Origin: Sphagnum magellanicum
Taxonomy: Eukaryota; Streptophyta; Sphagnopsida; Sphagnales; Sphagnaceae
Direction: 5' to 3'
DNA length: 64,000 nt
Assembly: GCA_021904315.1 (NCBI GenBank)
Contig: CM038907.1
Location: 26,171,223 to 26,235,222 of the forward strand
Shown: positions 48,030-61,020 of the stretch, piece after piece
Position numbering within the stretch: the first letter of the stretch is position 1
How the letters are laid out: every line of letters starts with the position of its first letter
Translations under genes and position numbers: made by a program
Notes under the pieces: model-generated
The model's input: the letters and a program-made list of their open reading frames with translations, nothing else
The model's database searches: none
Told to the model about the DNA's origin: nothing

Positions 48030-49894
48030 ACATTCCACAAATTATTTATATTGTAAGAATTTATCAAACATTTCATACTTGTGTTTAATTAAGTAGACAA
48101 AGGTATATCTTGAAAAGTCATTAATAAAGGCGAGGAAATACTTGCAACTAGAATGTGTGTTGGTTTGTAATGGTCCAAAAATATTTGAACCAACCCAAGT
48201 ATTTTAGTTGCCCTTGTAGCTCCCACTTTGGGAAATGATGCACAATGTTGTCTACCTTCAATACAACATTTACATGAAGTGAAGGTATTTTCATTGAATG
48301 TATCCACACCTTTAAATATACTTTGAATGTCTTCAAATCTTCTCTTGTTGATATGACCAAGTCAAAGATGCCATAAATTAGTTGTATTAAGACTAACATT
48401 AATAAGGACAACAATTGCATATTTGATGGGTCTTGAGGCTTATGGTCTCATCCAACTTATATAAATCAGATTCTAGCCTACATTATGCAATCTTTTCACC
48501 TATTGGATTCTTGAGACTGCATACTCCAAATTTTATGGAATTTTCTCCTCCAAATTTATCAAATTATTTTGCAAACAATAGATCCTTTTTGAGACCAGGA
48601 AGATGTAAGACATTTGGAATTTGTTTTACTTTCCCATCAAGTAATTTGATTGTTCCTTCTCTTCATCTTGCTATTTGGGGAATTGTATTGTCACCCAAAA
48701 ACACAACTTGCCAACTTTCACATGCTTGATAGTTGACAAAAGATTCACTTTCATAACACATATGTTGTGTGGCTCTTGTATGCACATACCATGTGGGGTC
48801 ATTGGCAATTTCTAATGCCAATGCCAAAACGTATAATTTGTGAACTTCTTTTGTCACAATGTTTGATTATATGTCTAGTTTTCATACAATATAAACACTT
48901 ATTTTCTTCTTGCCACCATATTTAAAAGTCTTTTCACCATCCTTTGATGTTCTTTTTAAGTTTTCTTTTATAATTAGGATATATTTTTCCAATATAAAGG
49001 GCTAACATATTATCCGTAGTCAATTGAAATTTTTCATGAAATTTTTTTCTTGTATAAGATCATTTATTAGAGATTCTAAGGTCAAATTGGGTTGCCTTCT
49101 TAACCCTAAACTAATAAATGTTTGATATCTTGCACGCATGCTCTTCATAAAAGAAAGGACACCTTCATCATTAGGCACTGGTGCATCCACTGTTGATAAT
49201 TGTTCTAAGATTGCTTGAAACACATGTATGTGTTTCCTTACACTCTTTCATCTTCGATGTATGCAATTTATCTTTTAGATACATTTTTGTCATGACATCT
49301 TGTGATTCAAACAATCTTATTAATTATGTCCATGCATCATTTGATGTTTTGCAGGAATGAATATGAAAAACAACACTATTTTCAAGACAATTATTAATGA
49401 CTGTTAAAGAAATAGTATCTATTTCTTCCCATGCAACTATGTCCTTGCTCTTGTGGTAGGTAGTGCCTATGCAACATTAGTAATTTGCATTTGTGTAGGA
49501 TTTATGGGCTTTGGTTTAGTGCCATCAACTATGGACCAAAGCTTTTCTGAGTATATGTTTTCATTTATTGAAATAAGATCCATTGAGTTTAAAAATGTGA
49601 CTAATATCAATCTTTTGTGCCATGATTAAAATTGTGCATTATAACAAAAGAAATCTACAACCTTTTGTGAAAGGAAATAATTTGTATTTGTTATTTTAAT
49701 CAATTTGAATTCAATTTGCAATTGTTCTTTTATCAATTTCAATATTGTTCAAGAAATGTTCTTCAACAATCCCTTTGAAATTATGTAATTGATTGCACAT
49801 TGTTTGAATTTCTAACTTGCTTCAAAAGGTTCTTTAAATTTGATCTCTTCATACAAAAATTAATAGTGAATCTTTATCAGGCTTTGATATCATC
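48030..49894 (-). pseudogene. Ty1/copia gag-protease-integrase remnant
   Basis: Read on the minus strand from the ATG at 49623 (MAQKIDISHIFKLNGSYFNK), this is a copia polyprotein in pieces. A gag segment around 49020-49223 includes VPNDEGVLSFMKSM. A complete CCHC knuckle, CLYCMKTRHIIKHC, is at 48856-48897. The protease segment WYVHTRATQHMCYE (about 48750-48800) has lost the catalytic Asp-Ser-Gly. The pre-integrase zinc-finger region around 48240-48390 includes LWHLRLGH and CKCCIEGRQH. An integrase core piece reads YFLAFINDFSRYTFVYL, with Asn at a usual catalytic Asp. Many stops and frameshifts occur. The copy breaks off near 48030, and RT, RNase H and the second LTR are missing. Confidence 0.88.
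49881..49892 (-). other. Decayed primer-binding site of the copia element
   Basis: Minus-strand TGATATCAAAGC lies two bases after the LTR end. It differs from the standard TGGTATCAGAGC by two G-to-A changes. Its place between LTR and gag supports the assignment. Confidence 0.75.
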
Positions 49895-50217
49895 TGAGGT
49901 TTATGAGAGAAAACATATTCATTCGTAAGTCGAAATAGAATGAAATTTACAGAAAGAACATGAAGAGTTCTTAAAGAGTTCTTATACATATATTTCAACT
50001 ATGAGCAAGTGTGTTCCATGTGTACCCTATGCATGGTACTATATTTGTACAAGAGAACTATTATACATATGAATGTGAAGAATATGTTTTCTACTATTGA
50101 ATGTTTTGCTGGGCAATTAATCCCAAGGATTATTAGATCACAAACTGAAACAAAAAGGATCTTTTTATTTTGTCAAAATACTTACTAATATAAGGAGATG
50201 TCAGTTGCGATCTAACA
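49895..50217 (-). repeat. 5' LTR of the copia remnant (323 bp)
   Basis: On the minus strand it begins TGTTAGATCGCAACTG and ends CATAAACCTCA, with TG...CA ends in the right place before the decayed primer site. There is no second LTR in the window to confirm the outer border, so the start at 50217 is a likely but unproven call. Confidence 0.7.
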
Positions 50218-52053
50218 ATTTGAACAAAAATTACCCAATGACTCTAGAGGTGATTGTACATCCCTTTCTAACTCGATAGAACTCATTTAGATAGATGCAT
50301 ATTTGGAAGGACTCAAATTTTTTTGAAGGAACTTCTTCAAACTTTTGAAAGTATGACATTGTGGAGATATAAATCTTTGGATATAAAACAATTGTTGTAA
50401 ACTTTTTCATCCCTTTAAAACTTACTTCTAGCTCTCAATTTTTTTCCTAATTTGAGTTCTAATTGAAGGAAAAAAAAACAATTAAGTTTGATATCCAGGT
50501 TGTGAGAACCAAATGAGAATACCCTGTTATTACATTTGTGATAATCAAACCCTTAAGAACCACCTGGTTATGAAAAAGACTGACACCCTGGTCAATTCTC
50601 ACTGGCGCTCAAATTTACTATCTAAAAAAGCCCAGGCCAGTTCTCACAAACCACCTTAAGGAACCAGAACTGGCAGTTCTCTTGAAATAGTGAGAACCAC
50701 CCAGCACTAGGGGTAACTAACTCTTCATGGTCATACATTTATGCTGTTGCAATATAACATTTTGACAAGCTCATTATATTCCAAGAGCAGGTCGACAAGC
50801 AGCACTTAAATGGACTTCTGAACACTGGACTTCAGATGAAGTACAGCCTTCAGGTAAGTGGAAAAAGGTTTTCGACCTGTTCATTTGCACTCAATATACA
50901 AAGCTGAGTCTTTAAAAGAAATAACACCTGCTTATTTACCCAACATAAAGATTGGGCAGGATGGTAGTCGGTAGAGCTTTCAAATACTATCTCATTATAC
51001 TGTCCCAAATTTGCTTGTTAAAAGCACCACTGCAGAAACAATCAACCTTCTTCTATGTCCAATGTGACTGCCAGGGCTAGCAGCTCTTATGGGAGGTGTG
51101 AATGGACCTGGTCTTATTTAGACAATGTCAAAACTTATATTCAGAGGCTAGAAACAAACAAACAAGTTGATCCATCACCAACTTATCTTAGTTATCCCTG
51201 ATGATATTATATTTTCATAAATTGTTGCGCATCAAGTTGAAAGACCAACATAAGGCATCAACACCAATTAACAACCAGAAACGTGGACCAAACAACTGGA
51301 ACAAACAAGGACCAAACACTTTGGGAACATCTAAGGGGGGAAGGAGGGACCTGCCTCCTCTTGTGCTCAAGACAAAACTCTTCTATTTCTCCCAAACAAA
51401 TTTATGATAGCTTTGGTGGCACAGGACTCATTTACCCACACAACTTGCTAGCAGTTCACACTCGAATTCATTTCTTCCAGTCATGCACCAACAATAATTA
51501 CCAAATAACAATGGAGGTGTCGAGAGTAGAAAGAGTGGAGAGAGATGTGCTTTAAATGCACATTTGAAAATATAACGGTCACACACCAGAGCCCGGCAGT
51601 TAGTTGCAAGAGATTTTCCTTAGAAAAACAGGGTCTGTCTTTTCCTTTCCTACCATGAGCTTATGGCAAGACAAACAAATTTCTCCTTGCACATCAATTT
51701 CTTTGATGGCAAAGAGACAAAAACAACAAATCCAAATCGCTCGGCCCCCCTAGGATCAAACTGATTGATCAATTACCGCTGAATTTGCCTGAAATGGATC
51801 ATCAGCAGTCACAAAAATCTCACAAGGCACTATTGATATTGTAGCTAGCTAGCTACGAGGAGGAGAACCAAATCTGAAGGAGAACATCAACTAGAGTTAT
51901 GGGAAACCAGAGATGATGACAGAAGCCAGGTTTGAAATGTGAGCAGCTGCTTGTGGCATTCCTCAGAGCACAGGAGAATTAGAAACTCCTCAACAATGAC
52001 ACAGAAGCAAGCAATAAATGCTAGCAGGCTTAGTATTCTATCCACAAGCATAC
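50218..52053. other. Intergenic / 3' flank of the RING gene
   Basis: Nearest 52053 this is the 3' untranslated region of the minus-strand RING gene. The rest holds no recognisable gene. Around 50495-50700 the words GTGAGAACCA, CCTGGTTATG and CAGTTCTC recur in both orientations and may be a decayed small element, but I could not define ends. Confidence 0.45.
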
Positions 52054-55000
52054 CTAGGAAAATGCAGCTGCCTTGCAAATAGGGCACTGGTTTTTCTGCA
52101 TAAGCCACTGCTGGATGCAGGACACATGGTAACCATGCCCACACTCAATCTTTCCCAACTCATCACCCTCAACATACTCCTCCTGCAAACATAAAATGAC
52201 AATACTTTCATCTGTTATTATGTACCTCAAGCTCTGTCTAGAGCTTCCCTTGAACACCATAAATCTGCTCATATATCAGGTGTGGAAGATCCTCACATTT
52301 CACTAATGCAAAATCCAGACCAGCACTGTTTTAAGAGATGGAGTATACAACACTCACAAAGAGCAAACAAGACCTTCCTTTAACTCTGACAACTTCCATA
52401 AGGCTGTCTATTCAGGGGACTGTTGGAAATGTCATGAATATTGGAAAGACAGACCATGAGGCAATTTGCAAGAAAACCAGATTGCAGTATGACAACCATG
52501 GTGTGGAGTTCAGAGTATTCACAAAAACTTGATTGCTCTGGACAGCTAACACACACATACAGTCAGATATGTATGTACCTGGCATATGCTGCACTTAATG
52601 TCACATTCCTCTGAGAAACGAGCAACTGCCACATCCAGGGAGGAGTATTGACTTCTTTTCAGTTTTTGAGCCACCACCTCAGCAGTCACTCCTGTACTCA
52701 CATTGCCTATTCTCTCCTCCAAAGCAAGCAGCTCCTGTACTCATCTCACACAGACAATAAGACAACATCAGCCACACATCAACCAGCTGTGGTGAATGAG
52801 GGTAGAATAAGAGAACATGATTAAGATAAAATCCTCCTCTGTTACAAATAGCATCTTGCACTCTCCTCTACTGTGGGAAGTGTAGCCAATTTTGTGAATT
52901 ACTCATAAACCCTAAACCTACAAATCAGCTGGAGAATTGCAGATCACTGACTCCAATAAATGGTAGAATGGAAAGTAAATGCTGCACTCAAATGAGGATC
53001 ATATGGCACCTCATAGGACATGTTGTCCACATCAAGACGCAAATCACTGTGCTGGTCATGCAGGCCCATTCCTCCAAAGAGCAAGGTGGCCTCCAGCATC
53101 AGAAGTTGCTACACCCATTACAGCAACAAATCCTTGGTCAAAAACCCCTGACTACAGCTTTGAATGCTGAAAATCAGTTCCTGTCTTTTGATGAGATCAA
53201 ACAGTGACTAACAGACTCTGCAGCATGCTGAAGCACCCAAACAGTGACCTAATCTTATCATCAGAAGAGACATTCAGAAACAGCCTATGGTCACATTGTC
53301 ACTATTGTGGAGCTAAGCAGCAGGTTCAACTAGTAAAGCTAGAGTCAGCATTACCAATCCATGCATGACATGAACACAAACACTGAGTAGCACAAAGTTG
53401 AATGTACCTCATATGTCAGATCCTCATCTCTCTCCACACGCTCCAGTGCCAGCAGGATCTGCTTCAAATGGTTTTCAAGCAAAGAAAATCTCAGTACTGG
53501 TTATAACTCTGCAGAAATGAGTCAATAGAACATCAAGAATAGTTCAGTGTGACAAGCTTCTGGACCTATTGGTCCCTTGCAACATCTGGAAGAATGCCTA
53601 CTCGAGCCATTCACTCAAAATACTCTTTTACCAAGTCTATTGAAAATTGTCTTGAGTAACACAGATTGTGAAATAGTTGTGACACTGATAAGAGGATGTC
53701 ATAATTAGGATGACTAACCTCAGCCAGCCCCTCCGCAACCAGTCGGGGTTGATGTGCTCCATCACCAGCTGATAAGTGTAGTCCACGGAGAGGCATTCCA
53801 AGTAGACTTTCTGCCACTGATGAAAAACTTCTCTCACGCACACCAGGTGCTGATGACCTTGACAACATTGACCCTTGCAAAAGACTTGCTGCTGATGGAA
53901 GAGAATCTACGGAAGGAGCAAGAAGAGAAGGGTGAAAAGGAGTAGACAAACGAGAAGAGGTAGCTCCTGGTGTGGACATAGATGGTAGTAATGTGTGTGC
54001 AGTGCTTCCCTGTAGTCTGCTCCGCAATGACGGAGGATGTGAAGGGGGCCTTAAGGTGGATGATGAGGATGGGGCTGCAGGGTTAGTTTGCATTGTGGGA
54101 AACACAGAGTTGGAGGGCAAGGGAGCAGCGAGAGACATTGGCTCTAAACTGTGGTAATTGATACCCTGATTGTGTGCACTGGTCTCTACTGCAACTGCTG
54201 CTCCAAGCTGACTACTTGATGCACGGTTTGCCAAATTTCGAGCACTACTGTACCTCAGAGTTGGTCGTTCTCTTGCACCAGTTGAGCTGGATGTGGTCTC
54301 ACTGCGTCGTGGAGCTGCTGGGGCTCCAGTTCTACCCCCAACAAGAGAAGGACTACAATTATGGTGAGGTGCCGTTGAGCTGAGCACCTGATTAACAAGT
54401 AAGTTGGTTGTAGAGATAGTGTCATCTGCATCCATTGACGAGTCAATGACTGGTGTTCTCCAAGAGCCCCAGTTTTCAGGATTTAAGCCTGGCACAGCTC
54501 TTCGCACAGTCCGAGCAAAAGGGGGTGGAGGCTGCATGGCTCCTCCCTCCATCAAAACCACTCCAACTGGTCCTCCTTGATTCATTCTTTCAGAAGATAA
54601 ACTCCCACTACTACTGCCTATCACAGACTTTCCAGCCCGGCCATCTCTAAGAGTTTCAGGCAATGACTCTGTTTCCCTGCCAAAATTTACCATTGGAGAT
54701 TGGAAATCCTCCAATGTGCCAGCCACAACCGAGGGTCTAACACCCAAGCCCATGAAGGTTGCTTCCGCTGAAGAAGATGTGGAGGCCCCAACACCAGAAT
54801 CAGATGTGCAACCAGCAATGGCTGTGCTGCACCTACTCATGCCACTAACTCCGACTGCCCTTCCATCATAGCTTTCCTGAAGACCACCTCTGCGAAGAGA
54901 ACCACTTTGATAAGATGAGCTACATGCCACTACTGGGGCACAACTCTTTCTCTTGCAAGCAGAGCTTCTTGTGCTATTACCCGGAGTACCAAAACCATAT

Positions 55001-56070
55001 GTTCCAATTTCTGGAGTGCTCTGCAAATTGTTGCTCCTCGCCAAATGTCTGTCTGTTGCATTCTGGCCTCCATTGCTCCTGCAGGCTGCCTGAGTCTCCA
55101 AAGTGGCATGATGCCTACGAGCAGTTGCCCAAAATGACTCCATTTCTGCCATGTTGGCATAATTACTGCTGCTAGCCTGAAAGTTGGCCTCATCTTTGTA
55201 GTTTGGGCGGTCCACATAAAGAGAGTTGAAAGTCATACTCCCACTTGCATCATCTATTCTCCTCTCATCAACACCACTTCTGCCTCCATTGTGAGGATTT
55301 TGGCAATCCCTAAAGACAAAGTTCAGGGAATTAGAACTTGTACTTCCAACAATGTTGTCCACCTGTCTCTCATCAATACCAGTGCTGCCAATAATGCCTC
55401 CAGGACAGGCAGGAACTACACCTGCTTGAGCTTGCCTGCTCCCGAATGGTGGCACTCCATGCGTTCCACTCCAAGCACCAACATTTTCTGCTGCATGTTC
55501 TGCCCTGCTTGGAAAAATATACTCCTTGAAACTGTTTCCTGGAACTGACCCTCTCCCCACAAGAAAGTCAAGACTGCTGTGCCCACCCATTTCCTGAAAT
55601 AGATCACACTCACTGTCTGGTTGTTCCTGACCTGACCGCATCACAACCTCATTTGACACCAGCTGTGTGCTAAGGCCCATAGCCATGTTGGCTTCACCAT
55701 CCATGCCTGTAGACTCCAGCACTGGGCCACTCAGACCCCCTGGGAAACCCTGCAGTATATTCCAGGGTGCTTGCAAGGGTCCCTGTCGCGCTCTCTGCAT
55801 TCTTCGAGTGCCAGAGGACCGAGCGGCCACAAGCTTTGAAGAGACTTGTGCTGGCTTGTGGATAGGCGGTCTACTAGATTCTGGACCTTTGCCATAATTT
55901 TGGGTATACACACCCTGTCCACCTGCTGAAGATTCCCCTGTTTCATCCATCCTGATCAGCATGCTGCTGTTGTGACTGGAGCTACCTGGCTGGTAGCTCA
56001 CCTCTGTTGAAGGCCAGTGGTTCCCACCCATGAGTGGAGGACCGCTTCTTGAGTTCATGCCCTCTTCCAT
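52054..56070 (-). CDS. RING-H2 E3 ubiquitin ligase, MBR1/MBR2-like
   Basis: An 895-residue protein with a C-terminal RING-H2 finger, expected to transfer ubiquitin from an E2 enzyme to target proteins. Four coding exons join in frame: 56070-53719, 53458-53408, 52734-52579, 52182-52054, all with GT-AG borders and phase 0. The first 784 residues are Ser/Gly/Asn/Pro-rich and probably disordered. Before the RING lies the conserved LTYEELLALEERIGNVSTG segment. The RING ligands are Cys849, Cys852, Cys867, His869, His872, Cys875, Cys886 and Cys889 (CSICQ, CGHGYHVSC, CPIC). This layout matches plant MED25-binding RING-H2 proteins MBR1 and MBR2, which in Arabidopsis promote flowering by turning over MED25; the target here is not known. 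The ATG is chosen for its context (ACAATGG) and because stops precede it in frame. Confidence 0.94.
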
Positions 56071-59000
56071 TGTACCACACCAGTGATCAGAAGTAAGGTC
56101 TCACACAGCTTGGCACCAGTCTGTTGCCACTAATGCTACTCAAATTGCGAGACCCTTTGTCTGTAACTCTCTGCGATTCTGTTGTCCCTTGATTGATTGG
56201 CCAATTCAGTGAAGTAATACGTATGTGGATACCCACACTTGTCACTGGCTGGATCCCAAAATCACAACCATATGAGTTCATTAGTGACCAGATAATGCAT
56301 TCACAACTGTGTCAGCACTAACTAAAACGATAGATAAGATAGTAAAGACCAGAGAAAAAAACCTCTGGAAATGTCAAAGAGGCTCAAATAAGATGTCAAA
56401 ACCCTTCATGGAAAGCAATGCATCTCCCTCAGACTTAGCGAAGGTCAGCATCCACAAGTTTGCAAATTGCCAACTACACAATCCAAGTCTTGATTGAGGT
56501 TTTCAATGCAACACATCACAAGAATAGGGGTCATCAGTAGGAGGACAGAACAACATAATCACCAAACACACACTAAACGCACTTTGACCTCAAGGCAGTA
56601 TTCCCAAAAAAACACACTTGTCCCACATATCATGTCAGAAATGAAATGCATCCAGCATGTAAATGGTAAAAACAAAGATGGAAATGAAGTATTGACAGTT
56701 TCTCCCAACTGACTGAACAGAATTAAGAGATGACCTGATGAATAGGTTACAGCGATTTTAGATTCAACAACATATCAGAAAACAGGAAAGAGGAAAAACA
56801 ACTCAACCCATTAACTCACAGAATAAACTGAAGAATGGTTTAAAGAATGGTGACAGTCACCTGCATGTATGGTGGCATTCAACAGCAACACGTATGGTAG
56901 TGAAAAGCTAGCATAACATCCCCAGAGACTGCATCAACTCCTGGCAGGGGATGGAGGTCAATGTCATACTTTAACCATCGTACTGAGTTTCTGTCACAAA
57001 ACCAGCAGTAAAAGGAAAACTTAACTGTGATGCTAGCTGGTTCCATAAACATAAAAGAGAAGGAGATGACAAAGGAAACCAAGAAGTAACAGGAACACAA
57101 AAGGATTAAAAAAGCTGAATGAAAGAACTAAACAAGGAAGAGGAAGAGAAGAGATAAGCAATAAGAGAAATTCAATGTCATGATTTTTTGATGGTAAAGC
57201 AGGCTTTGAAAAGCTCCAACTGAGGTTGAAGAAGTCCTGGAAAATACTGAACAGAAATCCTCCTTTGTTATGCAAACCTCTGGTTTGTTTATATGGAAAT
57301 TTAGAAGAACAATCTCTTCTCTTCAAAAGACAAATTGAACTCACCATTTGATCTACAAAGCATAAATAAAACTGCAAGACTGACTATTGAATACTCCAAA
57401 TTTTACAGAATCTGAATTATTGGCATCCACACAAGGCATACACATCATTCTAATACCTCCTCTTCTGGCTGGGCACAATTCTAAAAAATGTGATGTCTAA
57501 GTATTTTTCAATTTTAGGAAACTTTCTAATCCAAGAAACTGCAAAAGAAGCCACTAGAAGTACAATTGAGCTCAGAGAACAAAAACCATTCAAATAACCT
57601 AAGAGGAACAATCAAGTGACACTCAAGAGGAACGTGTAAGGAAAACTGTCAAGCCACACATCAAACTCACCGTTGTTAGGTCAAAACCTAAAACGCTAAA
57701 ACAGAAACAGAGATAGCTAGAAACACAAAATCACTTTGCAAGGACACAAGTCCTGCAAAATCTTTGTGGAGGCACATTTACAAATATCCTATGGATCAGA
57801 GCAAGGCAGCAAACCTCTGCATTGACCCAACCAGGTTATGCTAATTAACAAAAAGGACTTGACACTAGCAAGTCACCCATCTGTAATCAGGCATTTAGAA
57901 CCCCTGCACGAGAAACACAGAAGTATGCTATTCAGCCAAACTTTTAGACTTACATAGATCCAAATCCTCATTTTATGCACAAAACAATACATCCCCTGGT
58001 CCATGACAATCATAAGGAGGAACACAAATGTCCCTTCACTGATTCCTTTAGATAGACTACATGGCACTGGCCATATAAACCCAACAAAAATGAGAGTAGC
58101 CATATACCAGATTTGCGGATTGGAGGGACAAATAACAAGTTCAAGAAATGCACATTAACAGCTTCAGAACTTAGGATGCATAAATTTTAAGGCAATCCGA
58201 CAGGACCTTGAATTACATTATGTGTCATTGTTGGTTGTAGATGTAAAAGGCAAAAAAAGTCAGCCTCCTAGAAAACATTGCACCAAAAGACATGTGGTTT
58301 TAAAGCCCCCAGGCTTAAAAGCACTATAGTAAAATGGCCTCATCACCCTTGTTAAATACACTCATTGCTGATAACATAACAGTAGTAATAAAAAGCTGCA
58401 GGACCACCAGTTTTTATTAGATAGAATAGGCACACTTGCAGATAAACAACAAGAAAATTGCACATACTATTTGTGTTTCTCCCAAATCTGTAAACTCATG
58501 AATTGAAAGCAGCATCAGCTTTCTTAATATGGCTACCATGCAGTGCATCTGCTTGATATCCTCTTGTTTGTGTTTCAACCAGCACCCAAGGGATCAGCAT
58601 GAGTAGGACTGTCAAAACCACATAAGAAATGTGAAGCCTCAATTGCTTCAGCACATGATTTGGTTGTTCTGTCCATGACCTCAGGTCCTTGCATGCACTA
58701 AATCCTTTTGAGACATCAGAACAACAGCAAGTCTCTCACCTGAAGTGAACCAAGCAAAAGACATCCAAAGGGGTGCACAACTCAATAATATGTACAGCAG
58801 CATTAGTATGTAAGGAATTGCAGAGAAATCTCCACAACAACAATTTCAAGATAAGACAACAACGAATGCAGCCAAGACCCTATGAGCCAGAAACACTCAC
58901 AAATGTTAGACTGTCCACCTTCATCAACTCAATACAGCAACAGTACAGTACATTCAAGAAACATCTCCCTATGGAAAATTCTAAGAGATTCCTTTGCAAT

Positions 59001-60990
59001 ATTCTGTAATGCAGTCATGCCCAACACATTCAAGCATGGAATGACACCAACCCACCAAGCAAAATAAAAACCACAACCAACATTGGATATTTCTTTCCTC
59101 AAACCCACTGACAAACTCCACAGGGTTTGAAGGATTGGAAGATGAAATCAGTCACAAAAGAACAACTACGAAGATTTCCAAATGGAATAGATAAATTTTC
59201 CATCATCATGTCTTGCCATGTCTCACCAGCAAGGACTCCAATGATGGTGCAAAGGCTGCAGAAGAACAGAGGAGGTCTCTACATAAGGCAGCTTGCTCAC
59301 CTTCTGAACATCAAGGGCTATTGTTGGCCAAACAGCCAACGCCTTTCCCTGTGCTTATGATGTGCAACATGCATGTGCTCTGGATCATACCTCCTCCTGC
59401 ACACCTGCAGCACATCCAAGAATTGAAAGACTATCAGATCCAAAAGTACCCAGAGAAGAACATCAACTCACAGGAGACCTGGAAAACCGAACCTTTCCAG
59501 GATGGAAGGCTTAAGAGAATGCTGCTCAACGGTATGCGGTCAGGACCTCTCAACATTGTTTTCATGCCTTCAGGAACACTCTGAGGTACAATGTGCAAAA
59601 CACAGGAGGCAAGGCAATCGTTTTGGACCAAGAGAATCAGATGCAACCAAAGAGTTTTGCACAGAGAAAGGCAAGCGACTGTCTCGGCACGAGGAGATCC
59701 GCGGAGACAAGAATCATCGGAATCGCAAAATGATTTCCTTTGAGAACGCTTCAGGCGTGTAGCAGGGCATCGGAGCACTGTACGTTCACAGTCGCGGCGC
59801 TTCTGGTTTCTGCCGCTTTTCTCATGTATATCTCTAAGCGCGTACCATACCTCAAAGCCCGCTAGCATCACAAGGCTAATACTAGCACGGAGGTCTGACA
59901 GAGGAAGAGCAAGAGCACACACTGTAGGAAACACAAGCTTTGAAGTTCTTCAAAGCAGATAGGCACCGCAAAGAAGATGCAAATCAAGAGAATGACCGAC
60001 CGCCCGCCTCGCTCTGTAGCAATCTCTCTTTCACAAGAATGTCTGTCTGTCTGTCCAGGAGTTGCCTTGGAGATCATGTGACAAATCGCCAAACAAGCAT
60101 GGGAAAAAGCAGCCCACTGAAGAAACAAAACAAGAGAAGAGATTTAAAGAAAGACGGGTGAAGCAAACATGAACAAGCACATCATGCGAGTACCTACCAG
60201 CACCTTCTTTGCTTGCAACGCAGCGGCAAAGAGAGAGAACGCAGCACATCTGCCGCGCGCTTCTTCTGCTACGTTGCACCACCACCACGACGACAACACT
60301 TGCCGTTTTTTCCTCTCTCTCTCTCTCTCACTCTCCACACTCACATCCACCAGCAACAGCATCGTAAAGCCACGAAGAAGAAATCCATCGTCGTCGGCAA
60401 AAGTCAACAAAGGCAGCCGACAGAAGGAAGAATGCAGCCACGAAATTCACCTTCCTTCCGCCACAAACAACACAAACAAACAAACGAAACGAAACGAAAA
60501 CAAAAAGCAAAAGATGAAAACAGATCTACAAAACACACGCACGCACACACGCAAGCACGCCAGATTCACAAAAAAGACATTCACTTACAACAGTAACGCC
60601 CACGCAGCCACACAATAACAACTCGGACTCATAATCGTAGCTTGAGTCTCAAGAGTCGCACTTATTATAGTCTCCCGAAAGCCTACGACTACTACTCCTT
60701 GTGCTGATTCCCCCCAGACAAGCAAGAGCAGCACCAGCGACCAGACAACAACAATAACAAGAAGAAGAAGAAGAAGAAGAAAGAGAAGAGAGACGACAAA
60801 TACAACAACAACAGCAGCAACACCAACGCCAGAAAACGCGGAGAGAATGAAAGCAAGTAAGGAAGCAAAAGAGGCGAGACAGAAGCAAGCAAGAAAAGGG
60901 CATCGCCATACGGCACCAAGCTTTGAATGAGGCCTGTGGCCACCACATGGGAACGGGAATGGGCACGGGCTTTGCATGGGATCACTGACT
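56071..60990 (-). promoter_or_regulatory. Probable intron-bearing leader and promoter of the RING gene
   Basis: Nearly 5 kb upstream of the RING start codon has no other recognisable gene. Read on the minus strand the interval 56.3-59.1 kb is T-rich, as plant introns are, whereas 59.4-59.9 and 60.2-60.9 kb are richer in G and C. A CTT repeat at 60760-60782 and GA repeats at 60308-60328 resemble plant leader or promoter sequence. A good donor, TGTT|GTAAGTGAAT, lies near 60590, and an acceptor candidate, GGATCCAG, near 56250. This suggests transcription from about 60.9 kb with at least one leader intron. Alternatively an unrecognised non-coding gene lies here. Confidence 0.4.
56087..56281 (-). 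other. Possible upstream open reading frame (64 codons)
   Basis: This minus-strand frame (MNSYGCDFGIQPVTSV...) stops 16 bases before the RING start codon. If the leader includes this stretch it would be an upstream reading frame able to lower translation of the main protein. If an acceptor near 56250 is used, its ATG is removed by splicing. No domain is seen. Confidence 0.3.
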
Positions 60991-61013
60991 ACCCCCCGCC
61001 CCCGCCCCCGCCC
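60991..61013 (-). promoter_or_regulatory. G-quadruplex-like tract upstream of the RING leader
   Basis: On the minus strand the bases read as G-runs of 3, 5, 5 and 6 separated by single C, which is a classical four-run quadruplex pattern. It lies at the switch from the GC-richer leader region to AT-rich intergenic DNA, where a promoter is expected. Confidence 0.6.
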
Positions 61014-61020
61014 ACCCTGC

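Noticed and set aside
52688-52734. Alternative start of RING exon 3 at another AG
   Set aside because: Only 52734 joins exon 2 in frame and gives the conserved YEELLALEERIG segment.
59434-59934. 166-codon minus-strand frame upstream of the RING gene
   Set aside because: No domain; more likely part of the untranslated leader region, which is GC-richer and so stays open by chance.
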